A DNA stretch of 6,145 bases from Reyranella sp. (GTDB lineage: Bacteria; Pseudomonadota; Alphaproteobacteria; Reyranellales; Reyranellaceae). Both the position numbers and the translations under genes were made by a program. Each line of letters opens with the position of its first letter. Within the stretch, counting starts at the first letter, position 1. The DNA lies in NCBI GenBank assembly GCA_030681635.1, contig JAUXRT010000228.1, forward strand, positions 1 to 6,145, read 5' to 3'. Positions 1-4,931 of this stretch are shown here, in pieces. The notes under the pieces are model-generated. The model worked only from the letters and a program-made list of their open reading frames with translations. It ran no database searches and was not told the origin of the DNA.

Positions 1-53
1 CCGGTGGTGCCGTGCTGGCCGTCGATGAAAACTTTGGTCTTGTTCGTGGTCAT
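1..53 (-). CDS. argC: N-acetyl-gamma-glutamyl-phosphate reductase, 5' end only
   Basis: The minus strand from 53 to the left edge reads MTTNKTKVFIDGQHGTTG (the last glycine codon is incomplete). This is the start of the short (type 2) ArgC found in alphaproteobacteria. The segment VFIDGQHGTTG is the first beta strand and the glycine-rich NADP-binding loop of the Rossmann domain. The enzyme reduces N-acetyl-glutamyl-5-phosphate to the semialdehyde in cytosolic arginine biosynthesis. Only 17 complete codons are present, so the catalytic cysteine and C-terminal domain are outside the window. A purine-rich stretch (minus-strand GAGAAAGAAG, about 58-67) lies just upstream of the ATG as a weak ribosome binding site. 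The gene is transcribed away from the ATC hydrolase gene. The call rests on a short but characteristic N-terminus. Confidence 0.75.
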   Translation of the reverse strand, partial: MTTNKTKVFIDGQHGTT

Positions 54-182
54 GGTCTTCTTTCTCTCGGATTCAGGGCCTTTGAAAACTGGCCGACTGG
101 AGAAGAAGGAAAATGGGAAGCCGCCTGATCCTCTCCAGCGGCTTCACGATACGGCGCGTTTGTTATGCGCGCGCGTTATCGA

Positions 183-200
183 GCCGCTTTTCAAAGCGGC
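183..200. repeat. Short perfect inverted repeat
   Basis: GCCGCTTT (183-190), a two-base centre TC, then AAAGCGGC (193-200) form a perfect 8-base inverted repeat between divergent genes. The tiny loop makes a stable RNA hairpin less likely than a dimeric protein-binding site, but neither is shown. It is not followed by a T-run on either strand, so it is not a standard intrinsic terminator. Confidence 0.4.
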
Positions 201-308
201 GACGTCGCGACCGGAGGAAGGCGAACGACTTCATGATGGGGCGGATATTTCATCGCCACCCCCCGATGTCAAGATGCCGGCGCCGCGCTAAGCTTGAAAA
301 TCCAGCCC

Positions 309-313
309 GGAGG
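309..313 (+). promoter_or_regulatory. Ribosome binding site deciding the GTG start at 320
   Basis: GGAGG sits six bases upstream of GTG 320. This spacing fixes the start of the ATC hydrolase-family gene, although the frame stays open upstream to an ATG at 113. An in-frame ATG at 233 has a more distant GGAGGAAGG (213-221) and would add 29 residues of Arg-rich sequence unlike the family, so it is the poorer choice. Confidence 0.7.
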
Positions 314-319
314 CAGCCC

Positions 320-829
320 GTGAGCCAATCTCCCGTCAAGACGGCCCCCCAGCCCGCCCCTCATCCTGATGGCCTGTCGATGCTCGACAAGCGCCGGATC
401 GAGGCCGAGATCCTGAAAGAGGTCTACGAGACCCTGAAGGCGAGCCACGGCGAGGCCGTCGCCCGCCAGACCGTCTCCGAATCGGTTCGCCGCTCGGCGA
501 TCGAACAGGCCCGTACCTTCGCGGCATCGGTCCCCGGAGGCACGTCACTCAAGTCGTTCCAGGATATCCAGCACCTCTGGACCAAGGGCGGATCGCTGGA
601 GATCGAGGTCAAGGAGCAGACCGACACCACCTTCACCTTCAACGTCACACGCTGCCGCTACGCCGAGACTTACAAGGAAATGGGCCTGGGCGAGATCGGC
701 GCGCTGCTGTCGTGCAATCGCGACGGCGCCTTCTGCGAGGGCTACGATCCCAAGCTGAAGCTCGAGCGCACGCAGACCATCATGGGCGGCGCCAGTCATT
801 GCGATTTCAAATACCGGTATGAGGACTGA
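320..829 (+). CDS. L-2-amino-thiazoline-4-carboxylic acid hydrolase family protein
   Basis: This encodes a 169-residue soluble protein with no signal peptide or membrane segment. The C-terminal half carries the pattern I associate with the ATC hydrolase family (Pfam L-2-amino-thiazoline-4-carboxylic acid hydrolase): CRYAE at 112-116, GALLSCNRDGAFCEGYDP at about 127-144, then LKLERTQTIMGGASHCDF at about 146-163, with conserved cysteines at 112, 132 and 161. The N-terminal part is a Pro-rich tail (5-17) followed by predicted helices. The founding enzyme in Pseudomonas opens the thiazoline ring of ATC to give N-carbamoyl-L-cysteine on a route to cysteine. Most bacterial members are uncharacterised, so the exact substrate is inferred. 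No N-carbamoyl-cysteine amidohydrolase gene is next to it. It stands alone, divergent from argC and convergent with the hydrolase gene. The GTG start is chosen from the GGAGG six bases upstream. Confidence 0.75.
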   Translation: MSQSPVKTAPQPAPHPDGLSMLDKRRIEAEILKEVYETLKASHGEAVARQTVSESVRRSAIEQARTFAASVPGGTSLKSFQDIQHLWTKGGSLEIEVKEQTDTTFTFNVTRCRYAETYKEMGLGEIGALLSCNRDGAFCEGYDPKLKLERTQTIMGGASHCDFKYRYED

Positions 830-836
830 GACTGTT

Positions 837-965
837 GCCCACCCTTCGAGACGCGGCCCTGCGGGCCGCTCCTCAGGGTGAGGCCTTCCGGTTAGACCTC
901 ACCCTGAGGAGCATCGCGACAGGGGCATGTGAATGCCCCGAAGCGATGCGTCTCGAAGGGTGGGC
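837..965. repeat. Compound palindromic repeat element (cloverleaf-like) between convergent genes
   Basis: The outer arms GCCCACCCTTCGAGACGC (837-854) and GCGTCTCGAAGGGTGGGC (948-965) are perfect 18-base inverted repeats. Inside are three further inverted repeats: GCGGCCC/GGGCCGC (853-859/863-869), GCTCCTCAGGGTGAGG/CCTCACCCTGAGGAGC (868-883/897-912, 16 perfect pairs, 13-base loop), and GGGGCAT/ATGCCCC (922-928/933-939) flanked by ATCGC/GCGAT (913-917/943-947). Adjacent arms share a few bases. The whole could fold as a closing stem with three hairpins, on either strand. From memory it resembles the dispersed TCA(T/C)CCTGAGGAG-type palindromes of Bradyrhizobium and related alphaproteobacteria. 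It begins eight bases after one stop codon and ends 13 bases before the convergent one. It may act as a two-way terminator or mRNA 3'-end protector, although there is no T-run. Confidence 0.85.
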
Positions 966-978
966 TACCGATGGATCG

Positions 979-2403
979 TCAGTTCAGGAACTCGGCGATC
1001 ACCAGATGATTGTCCTTGGCGGGCCAGGTCCGCGTCGGGATGGTCTCGTTGTTCAGCACCGCCATCACCGTACGCGGCTGGGTGTCGAAGGTGAGCTTGC
1101 CGATCGAGGCGCCGGGCACGCCGTCGTTGATGCCCGAGGGCACCTTGCCGTCGAGCGAGAACTTGTCGCGGCCGACGCCGAAATAGCCGCGCGGCCGGCT
1201 CATCGAAACGATCGCGCCCGCGCCCTCATCACCCTTGCCGAACTGCGCCGGCCGCAGATGGACCACGTCGCTCGAGCGCAGGAACGGCGAACGGTAGGTG
1301 TGGGTCACCGGCTGCGCCGACATGCGCAGCACGAATTCGTAGTTCATGTCGGAGCGCCCGATGTAAGGGCCCCACATGCCGTCCTCGCCGGTCGTCTTGC
1401 GATGCACCGCCACCGCGCTCTTGCGTTCGCCGGTCTTGGCGTCGACCTCGTAGATCTCGACCTCGGCGCCGGAGACGGCGATGTTGGTGTAGAGGCCGCC
1501 GGCAATGCCGGTGACCTTGCCGTTCAGGACCGGCAGCGGCTCCTGGGCGATGAACATGCTGGCCGGCGGCTTGCCCGCGATGTGCTCGTACATGGCGGCG
1601 AAGGCGAGCTTGTGGAACGCTACCTCGCGATGGTCGAGCCCGTCGAGCGTCACGTTCTTGGCGCCGCGCAGCTCGGCCGCGTCATAGCCGACGCCGGTCG
1701 GCTTGCCCGGCGCCCCGACAAAACGGCCGTCGGGCTGGGCGTACTTGTCGTTCTTGTCGGAGCGGATCGCCATCATCTCGACGCCGGGGATGAGGTCGTC
1801 CGATCCGGCATTGAGGCCCTTGAGGAAGGGGAAGGCACCGTTGAATTCGCTGCCGGCCAGCAGCGTCTCGGAGATCACGATGCCCTTGTTCGGCGTGCCG
1901 CACAGCACGGCATGGCTGACGAATTCGGCGCCGCCGTTCTTCAGGTAGTTGCGCACCGTGTTGCCGCCGCGCGACGAGGCGACCAGCGCCACCCGCCGGC
2001 GGCGCGTGGCGGCGCGGACCTGGGTCACGAAGGCCGCCAGCTCCTTCATCTGGTCGTCGGTCGAGGACCTGAACGGCTGCGGCTTGGAATCGTCGCTGCG
2101 GGCGCTGGGATAGGCGAAGTCGATGGCGAAGAGCTGGTTGCGGCGATAGCCGTTGGCTTCGAAGCGCCAGATGTTGTTGATCCAGAGCGCGCTGGAATCG
2201 CCGTTGCCGTGCACAAACACGACAGGCGGCAGCCCGGGTTCGGCCGGCGGCGACCGGCGCGGCCCGGTTGGAGGCGACGGTTGCGGTGGCGCCGGCTGCT
2301 GCCCAAAGGCAAGCGTCGGCCAAAGCGCCGCGGCACCGCCGAGCAGCGCGCGTCGTCCAGGCCCCAAGCCTCTGATTTTGTCCCCCCCTGACATCGGGGC
2401 CAT
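979..2403 (-). CDS. Exported alpha/beta hydrolase (class 2 lipase-like) with C-terminal beta domain
   Basis: This encodes 474 residues. The N-terminus has a twin arginine (R17-R18) before a hydrophobic stretch (19-33) and a possible cleavage site after A-F-G (32-34), so export is expected, possibly through Tat. A Pro-rich linker (about 37-60) follows. The hydrolase core starts with VVFVHGNGDS (61-70, oxyanion-hole loop). The nucleophile elbow is A-S-S-R-G (142-146, Ser144), with Ala in place of the first Gly as in some class 2 lipases. D216 or D219 in IRSDKNDKY is the likely acid and H258 in LDGLDHREV the likely base. From about 290 a beta-rich segment (NGKVTGIAGG, then VEIYEVDAKTGER) resembles the C-terminal domain of some lipases. 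The natural ester substrate is unknown. ATG 2403 has only a weak upstream AGG; ATG 2394 is an alternative. The gene is divergent from ogt across 37 bases. Confidence 0.75.
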   Translation of the reverse strand: MAPMSGGDKIRGLGPGRRALLGGAAALWPTLAFGQQPAPPQPSPPTGPRRSPPAEPGLPPVVFVHGNGDSSALWINNIWRFEANGYRRNQLFAIDFAYPSARSDDSKPQPFRSSTDDQMKELAAFVTQVRAATRRRRVALVASSRGGNTVRNYLKNGGAEFVSHAVLCGTPNKGIVISETLLAGSEFNGAFPFLKGLNAGSDDLIPGVEMMAIRSDKNDKYAQPDGRFVGAPGKPTGVGYDAAELRGAKNVTLDGLDHREVAFHKLAFAAMYEHIAGKPPASMFIAQEPLPVLNGKVTGIAGGLYTNIAVSGAEVEIYEVDAKTGERKSAVAVHRKTTGEDGMWGPYIGRSDMNYEFVLRMSAQPVTHTYRSPFLRSSDVVHLRPAQFGKGDEGAGAIVSMSRPRGYFGVGRDKFSLDGKVPSGINDGVPGASIGKLTFDTQPRTVMAVLNNETIPTRTWPAKDNHLVIAEFLN

Positions 2404-2404
2404 G

Positions 2405-2434
2405 TTGGCAAATACCTGAGGCCGACGCTACGTT
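2405..2434 (+). promoter_or_regulatory. Possible ogt promoter giving a leaderless mRNA
   Basis: TTGGCA (2405-2410) is one base from the -35 consensus. Eighteen bases on, TACGTT (2429-2434) keeps the first two and last bases of a -10 box. A transcript from it would begin at about 2440-2441, right at the ogt ATG, which has no Shine-Dalgarno sequence. The -10 match is weak, so this is tentative. The same 37-base gap must also serve the divergent hydrolase gene. Confidence 0.25.
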
Positions 2435-2440
2435 TCCCGC

Positions 2441-2905
2441 ATGTCCATTTGTTACATGGAGAGCCCGGTCGGCCGGCTGGCGCTGGGCGCCGATGACGAT
2501 TGCGTGACCTCGGTGCGCTGGGCGGGCCCGGGCGAGCGGGCCGCCGAGGAAGCACCAAACGCGGTGCTGAAGGAAGCAATGCGCCAGCTCGACCGCTATT
2601 TCAGGCGCAAGCTCCACCGTTTCGACTTGCCGGTCCTAGCCCGCGGCACCGACCACCAGAAGCGGGTGTGGGCGATGATGTGCGACATCCCGTTCGGCGA
2701 GACTGCGACCTATGGCGGCATGGCCGTCGCGCTGGGCTCGGGGCCGCGCGCCGTCGGCATGGCGTGCGGGCGCAATCCCATTCCCATCATCGTGCCGTGC
2801 CACCGCGTGCTGGCCGCCGGCGGCAGGGAAGGCGGCTTCTCGGGCGGCCGCGGCCTGCCCACCAAGCGTCAACTCCTGGCGATCGAGGGCGTGGTCCTTC
2901 TCTAG
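2441..2905 (+). CDS. ogt: Methylated-DNA--protein-cysteine S-methyltransferase
   Basis: This encodes a 154-residue suicide repair protein that moves the alkyl group from O6-alkylguanine (and O4-alkylthymine) in DNA to its own cysteine. The active-site motif PCHRV is at 119-123, with acceptor Cys120. Other family landmarks are all present: Y91 in TATYGGMA, the likely arginine finger R103 in PRAVG of the helix-turn-helix, N112 in GRNPIPIIVPCHR, GGFSGG at 131-136, and a C-terminal KRQLLAIEG (142-150). There is no Ada-type N-terminal zinc domain or AraC domain, so it is the stand-alone Ogt type and of near-normal, slightly short length. The N-terminus ICYMESPVGRL matches the usual YLDSPIGRL start. 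No ribosome binding site precedes ATG 2441; ATG 2456 is an unlikely alternative because it would trim the first strand. It lies 46 bases upstream of hemD on the same strand and may be co-transcribed with it. Confidence 0.93.
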   Translation: MSICYMESPVGRLALGADDDCVTSVRWAGPGERAAEEAPNAVLKEAMRQLDRYFRRKLHRFDLPVLARGTDHQKRVWAMMCDIPFGETATYGGMAVALGSGPRAVGMACGRNPIPIIVPCHRVLAAGGREGGFSGGRGLPTKRQLLAIEGVVLL

Positions 2906-2942
2906 CCTGTCTGCCGTTGCGTCGGCGGTGAGCCCCGGCTAC

Positions 2943-2948
2943 GGAGAG
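2943..2948 (+). promoter_or_regulatory. Ribosome binding site for hemD
   Basis: GGAGAG lies just upstream of ATG 2952 and supports that start, which gives the standard HemD opening MRVLITRPE. The frame is also open upstream, with a GTG at 2928 that would add eight residues unlike the family. Confidence 0.55.
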
Positions 2949-2951
2949 CGC

Positions 2952-4925
2952 ATGCGCGTCCTGATCACCCGGCCCGAACGCGAGGCGACGGCGCTGGCGA
3001 CGGCGTTGATCGAACGCGGTCACGCGGCCGTCATCGCGCCGCTGTTCCGGCTGGAATTCCTGCGGCCGCCGCCCGACTTCACCGAGACCCTGGCGACCTG
3101 CCAGGCCGTGCTGCTGACCAGCGCCAACGGTGCGCGCGCGCTGGCGGAAGCGAGCGATCAGCGCGCCAAGCCGATCCTCGCGGTCGGCGACACGACGGCC
3201 TCGACGGCCGAAGGCCTGGGCTTCGCCGCCGTCGTCTCGGCGGCGGGCGACGGCGTGGCCCTGGCCGAGCTGGTGCGCCGCGGCCTCGATCCCGCGAAGG
3301 GCCCGCTGGTTCATGTCTCGGGCGCCGACATCGCGCTCGATCTCTCGCAGACGCTCGCGCCCGACGGGTTCAAGGTCCATCGCTTCGTCCTCTACGATGC
3401 CCGCGAGGAAGGCGCGCTGCCCGAGTCGGCGCGGGCCGCACTCGAAGCCCGCGCGCTCGATGCCGCGACGTTCCTGTCGCCCCGCGCCGCTTCCGTGTTC
3501 GTCCGGATGGCCACCGACGCCGGCCTGGCCGACTCGCTCCGGGGTGTGACGGCGATTGCCATCAGCCCCGCGGCTCTCGCCCCCCTGGCAGCCCTGCCTT
3601 TCAAGGCGGCCGTCGCCGCGGCACGACCGACCCGCCAGGCCGTGCTGGATGAGATCGACCGGCTGGCCGAAGCCGGCGTACAAGGAGCGCTGACGATGAG
3701 CGACACCCCCTCCCCTGCGCCGTCCTCGCCCGAGGGCGCCGCGCCATCACCGCCGGTCACGCCCACATCCGTCATGGGCCGGCGCGGCCTCGGCGTGTTC
3801 GGTGCCTTCATCACCGGCGTCGTCGCCGCCCTGCTGGTGCTGGCCGGTGCGATGATCTCGCTGCCGTTCTGGCCGGAAGAAATCCGCGCGATGTGGCGCG
3901 GCCAAGGAATTGCTGCCGCGCCGACACCGGCGATCGACCTGCAGGCCGTGCGCGCCGATGCCACCGCGGTGGCCAATGCCGCGGTAGAAACCTCCCGGCG
4001 CGATCTCTCAGCACGCATCGACGATCTCGAGAAGCGCGTGCGCGCGCTCTCGGCCACCGCCGCCGAGCGTCCGGCCGCCGCGCCCGATCCCGCCATTGCC
4101 GAGCTGCGCCGCCAGGTCGCGGCGCTGGAGAACCGGCCCGCCGCCCCCTCTGCGCCCGCAGCTGCAGCCCCGGCACCCGCGCCCGTGGCGCCGCCGGCCG
4201 GCGACACCGACATCGCCGCCCTTCGCCTCGAGATCGCGACCCTGCGCGGGGCGCTGCAGACACTCGACCAGGCGATGGCCGGCCAGAAGGACGAGGCCGC
4301 GCGCCAGCGCGAGCAGGCCAAGGCGCTGGCCGACGCCGTCGACAAGGCGCGCGCCGAGACGAGCGCGGTGGGCGCCGGCGAGAAGAAGGCGCTCGGCGCC
4401 GCGCGGGCGTCGGCCGTGGTCGGCGTGGCCGCGCGGATCAGCTCGGCCCTTGAGTCGGGCCTGCCCTTCGCCCCGGAACTCGGCCTGCTGGCGCCATTGG
4501 CACAGGGCGATGCCAAGCTTGCTGAGATCATCGCGGCGCTGCAGCCCCATGCCCAGACCGGCGTCGCCTCGCGCGTGTCGCTGGCTGCAGGCTTTCCCGC
4601 CGTCGCCAAGGCGGCGCTGGCCGACGACCTGGCCGACGATTCCTTCGGCGAGCGCCTGCTGGGCAAGATCAAGGGCCTGGTGTCGCTGCGCCGTGTTGGC
4701 GCCGACGTCCCGGGCGACGCAGTCGAGGCCAAGCTGGCGCGCGCCGAAGCGGCGCTCGAAGCCGGCGATCTCGCCAAGGCCGTCGATCTCGTGAAGTCGC
4801 TGCCGCCGCAGACCGCCAAGGCCACGTCGGCCTGGCTGGCGCGCGCCGAAGCGCATCTGGCGGCCAAGCGCGCGGTCGACCAGCTCTCGTCGCACGCCGT
4901 CACCCTGCTTGGCGCTGCGCGGTAA
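2952..4925 (+). CDS. hemD: Fused uroporphyrinogen-III synthase (HemD) / mitofilin (Mic60)-like membrane protein
   Basis: A single open frame of 657 residues has two parts. Residues 1-248 are uroporphyrinogen-III synthase, which cyclises hydroxymethylbilane with inversion of ring D. Landmarks are LITRP (4-8), TSANGARAL (56-64), AVGDTTASTAEGLGF (77-91), HVSGAD (121-126), VLYDA (146-150), FLSPRAASVF (174-183) and ARPTRQAVLDEI (224-235). Residues 249-657 are a mitofilin-like protein: a cytosolic Pro/Ser-rich stretch, one membrane helix (about 280-305), coiled coil and a C-terminal mitofilin-type domain. HemD alone is full length, so nothing is lost. No stop separates the halves, while a strong ribosome binding site and ATG remain at the junction, so separate synthesis of the second half is likely too. 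The fusion would place HemD at the inner membrane's cytosolic face. hemC is not adjacent; ogt occupies its usual position. A sequencing error erasing a hemD stop is the main alternative. Confidence 0.8.
   Translation: MRVLITRPEREATALATALIERGHAAVIAPLFRLEFLRPPPDFTETLATCQAVLLTSANGARALAEASDQRAKPILAVGDTTASTAEGLGFAAVVSAAGDGVALAELVRRGLDPAKGPLVHVSGADIALDLSQTLAPDGFKVHRFVLYDAREEGALPESARAALEARALDAATFLSPRAASVFVRMATDAGLADSLRGVTAIAISPAALAPLAALPFKAAVAAARPTRQAVLDEIDRLAEAGVQGALTMSDTPSPAPSSPEGAAPSPPVTPTSVMGRRGLGVFGAFITGVVAALLVLAGAMISLPFWPEEIRAMWRGQGIAAAPTPAIDLQAVRADATAVANAAVETSRRDLSARIDDLEKRVRALSATAAERPAAAPDPAIAELRRQVAALENRPAAPSAPAAAAPAPAPVAPPAGDTDIAALRLEIATLRGALQTLDQAMAGQKDEAARQREQAKALADAVDKARAETSAVGAGEKKALGAARASAVVGVAARISSALESGLPFAPELGLLAPLAQGDAKLAEIIAALQPHAQTGVASRVSLAAGFPAVAKAALADDLADDSFGERLLGKIKGLVSLRRVGADVPGDAVEAKLARAEAALEAGDLAKAVDLVKSLPPQTAKATSAWLARAEAHLAAKRAVDQLSSHAVTLLGAAR
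3682..3698 (+). promoter_or_regulatory. Internal ribosome binding site and ATG inside the hemD-mic60 frame
   Basis: AAGGAG (3682-3687), an eight-base spacer and ATG (3696-3698) form a near-ideal translation start, in frame with hemD. A TGA at 3691-3693 lies one base out of the hemD frame, where a separate hemD would be expected to stop. The last codons before the ATG (GTA CAA GGA) end in A, unlike the G/C-ending codons before them, consistent with a former intergenic leader now read through. Confidence 0.75.
3696..4925 (+). CDS. Mitofilin (Mic60)-like inner-membrane protein, product of the internal start
   Basis: From ATG 3696 this gives 409 residues, a normal length for the alphaproteobacterial mitofilin-like protein encoded beside hemY. 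A disordered Pro/Ser/Ala segment (2-25) precedes two arginines and one membrane helix (about 32-57). The rest should lie in the periplasm: coiled-coil stretches (about 100-120, 132-147 and 172-225) broken by Ala/Pro linkers (about 121-131 and 148-168). The C-terminal domain (about 230-400) includes SGLPFAPELGLLAPLA, LQPHAQTGV and a helical hairpin AKLARAEAALEAGDLAKAVD, the mitofilin-like signature. Alphaproteobacterial Mic60 homologues are known to bend membranes and are considered ancestors of the mitochondrial MICOS subunit. The topology also resembles gammaproteobacterial HemX, which likewise lies between hemD and hemY. It ends six bases before hemY. Whether this free form, the fusion or both are made is open. 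Confidence 0.8.
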   Translation: MSDTPSPAPSSPEGAAPSPPVTPTSVMGRRGLGVFGAFITGVVAALLVLAGAMISLPFWPEEIRAMWRGQGIAAAPTPAIDLQAVRADATAVANAAVETSRRDLSARIDDLEKRVRALSATAAERPAAAPDPAIAELRRQVAALENRPAAPSAPAAAAPAPAPVAPPAGDTDIAALRLEIATLRGALQTLDQAMAGQKDEAARQREQAKALADAVDKARAETSAVGAGEKKALGAARASAVVGVAARISSALESGLPFAPELGLLAPLAQGDAKLAEIIAALQPHAQTGVASRVSLAAGFPAVAKAALADDLADDSFGERLLGKIKGLVSLRRVGADVPGDAVEAKLARAEAALEAGDLAKAVDLVKSLPPQTAKATSAWLARAEAHLAAKRAVDQLSSHAVTLLGAAR

Positions 4926-4931
4926 ATATCG

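Larger units (their letters stand above)
54..319. other. Divergent intergenic region between argC and the ATC hydrolase gene
   Basis: This stretch should hold the promoters for argC (minus) and the ATC hydrolase gene (plus), but I could not identify a convincing -35/-10 pair for either. Open frames cross it, but they are rich in Arg and Cys, use codons rare in the neighbours (ATA, AGA, AGG) and match no family I recognise, so I read it as non-coding. It contains one perfect short inverted repeat (183-200), listed separately. No tRNA or known riboswitch was recognised. Confidence 0.5.

Noticed and set aside
162..176. GC-alternating tract (tatgcgcgcgcgtta) as a Z-DNA or regulatory repeat
   Set aside because: The alternating GC run is only about nine bases long and is expected by chance in DNA this rich in GC.
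113..319. Upstream in-frame extension of the ATC hydrolase gene from ATG 113 or 233
   Set aside because: The extension is Arg/Cys-rich, uses codons rare in the neighbours and has no family similarity, whereas GTG 320 has GGAGG at ideal spacing.
853..869. Intrinsic terminator at the GCGGCCC/GGGCCGC hairpin
   Set aside because: No T-run follows on either strand; it is better described as part of the larger palindromic element.
835..2391. Long plus-strand open frame (518 codons) opposite the exported hydrolase gene
   Set aside because: Its composition (Ala/Arg/Gly/Val-rich, no recognisable domain) is that of an antisense shadow of a GC-rich gene; the minus strand encodes a clear alpha/beta hydrolase.
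2712..2951. Start of the HemD frame further upstream, overlapping ogt
   Set aside because: Translation there is Arg/Ala-rich shadow sequence of ogt; HemD homologues begin at MRVLITRP, and GGAGAG precedes that ATG.
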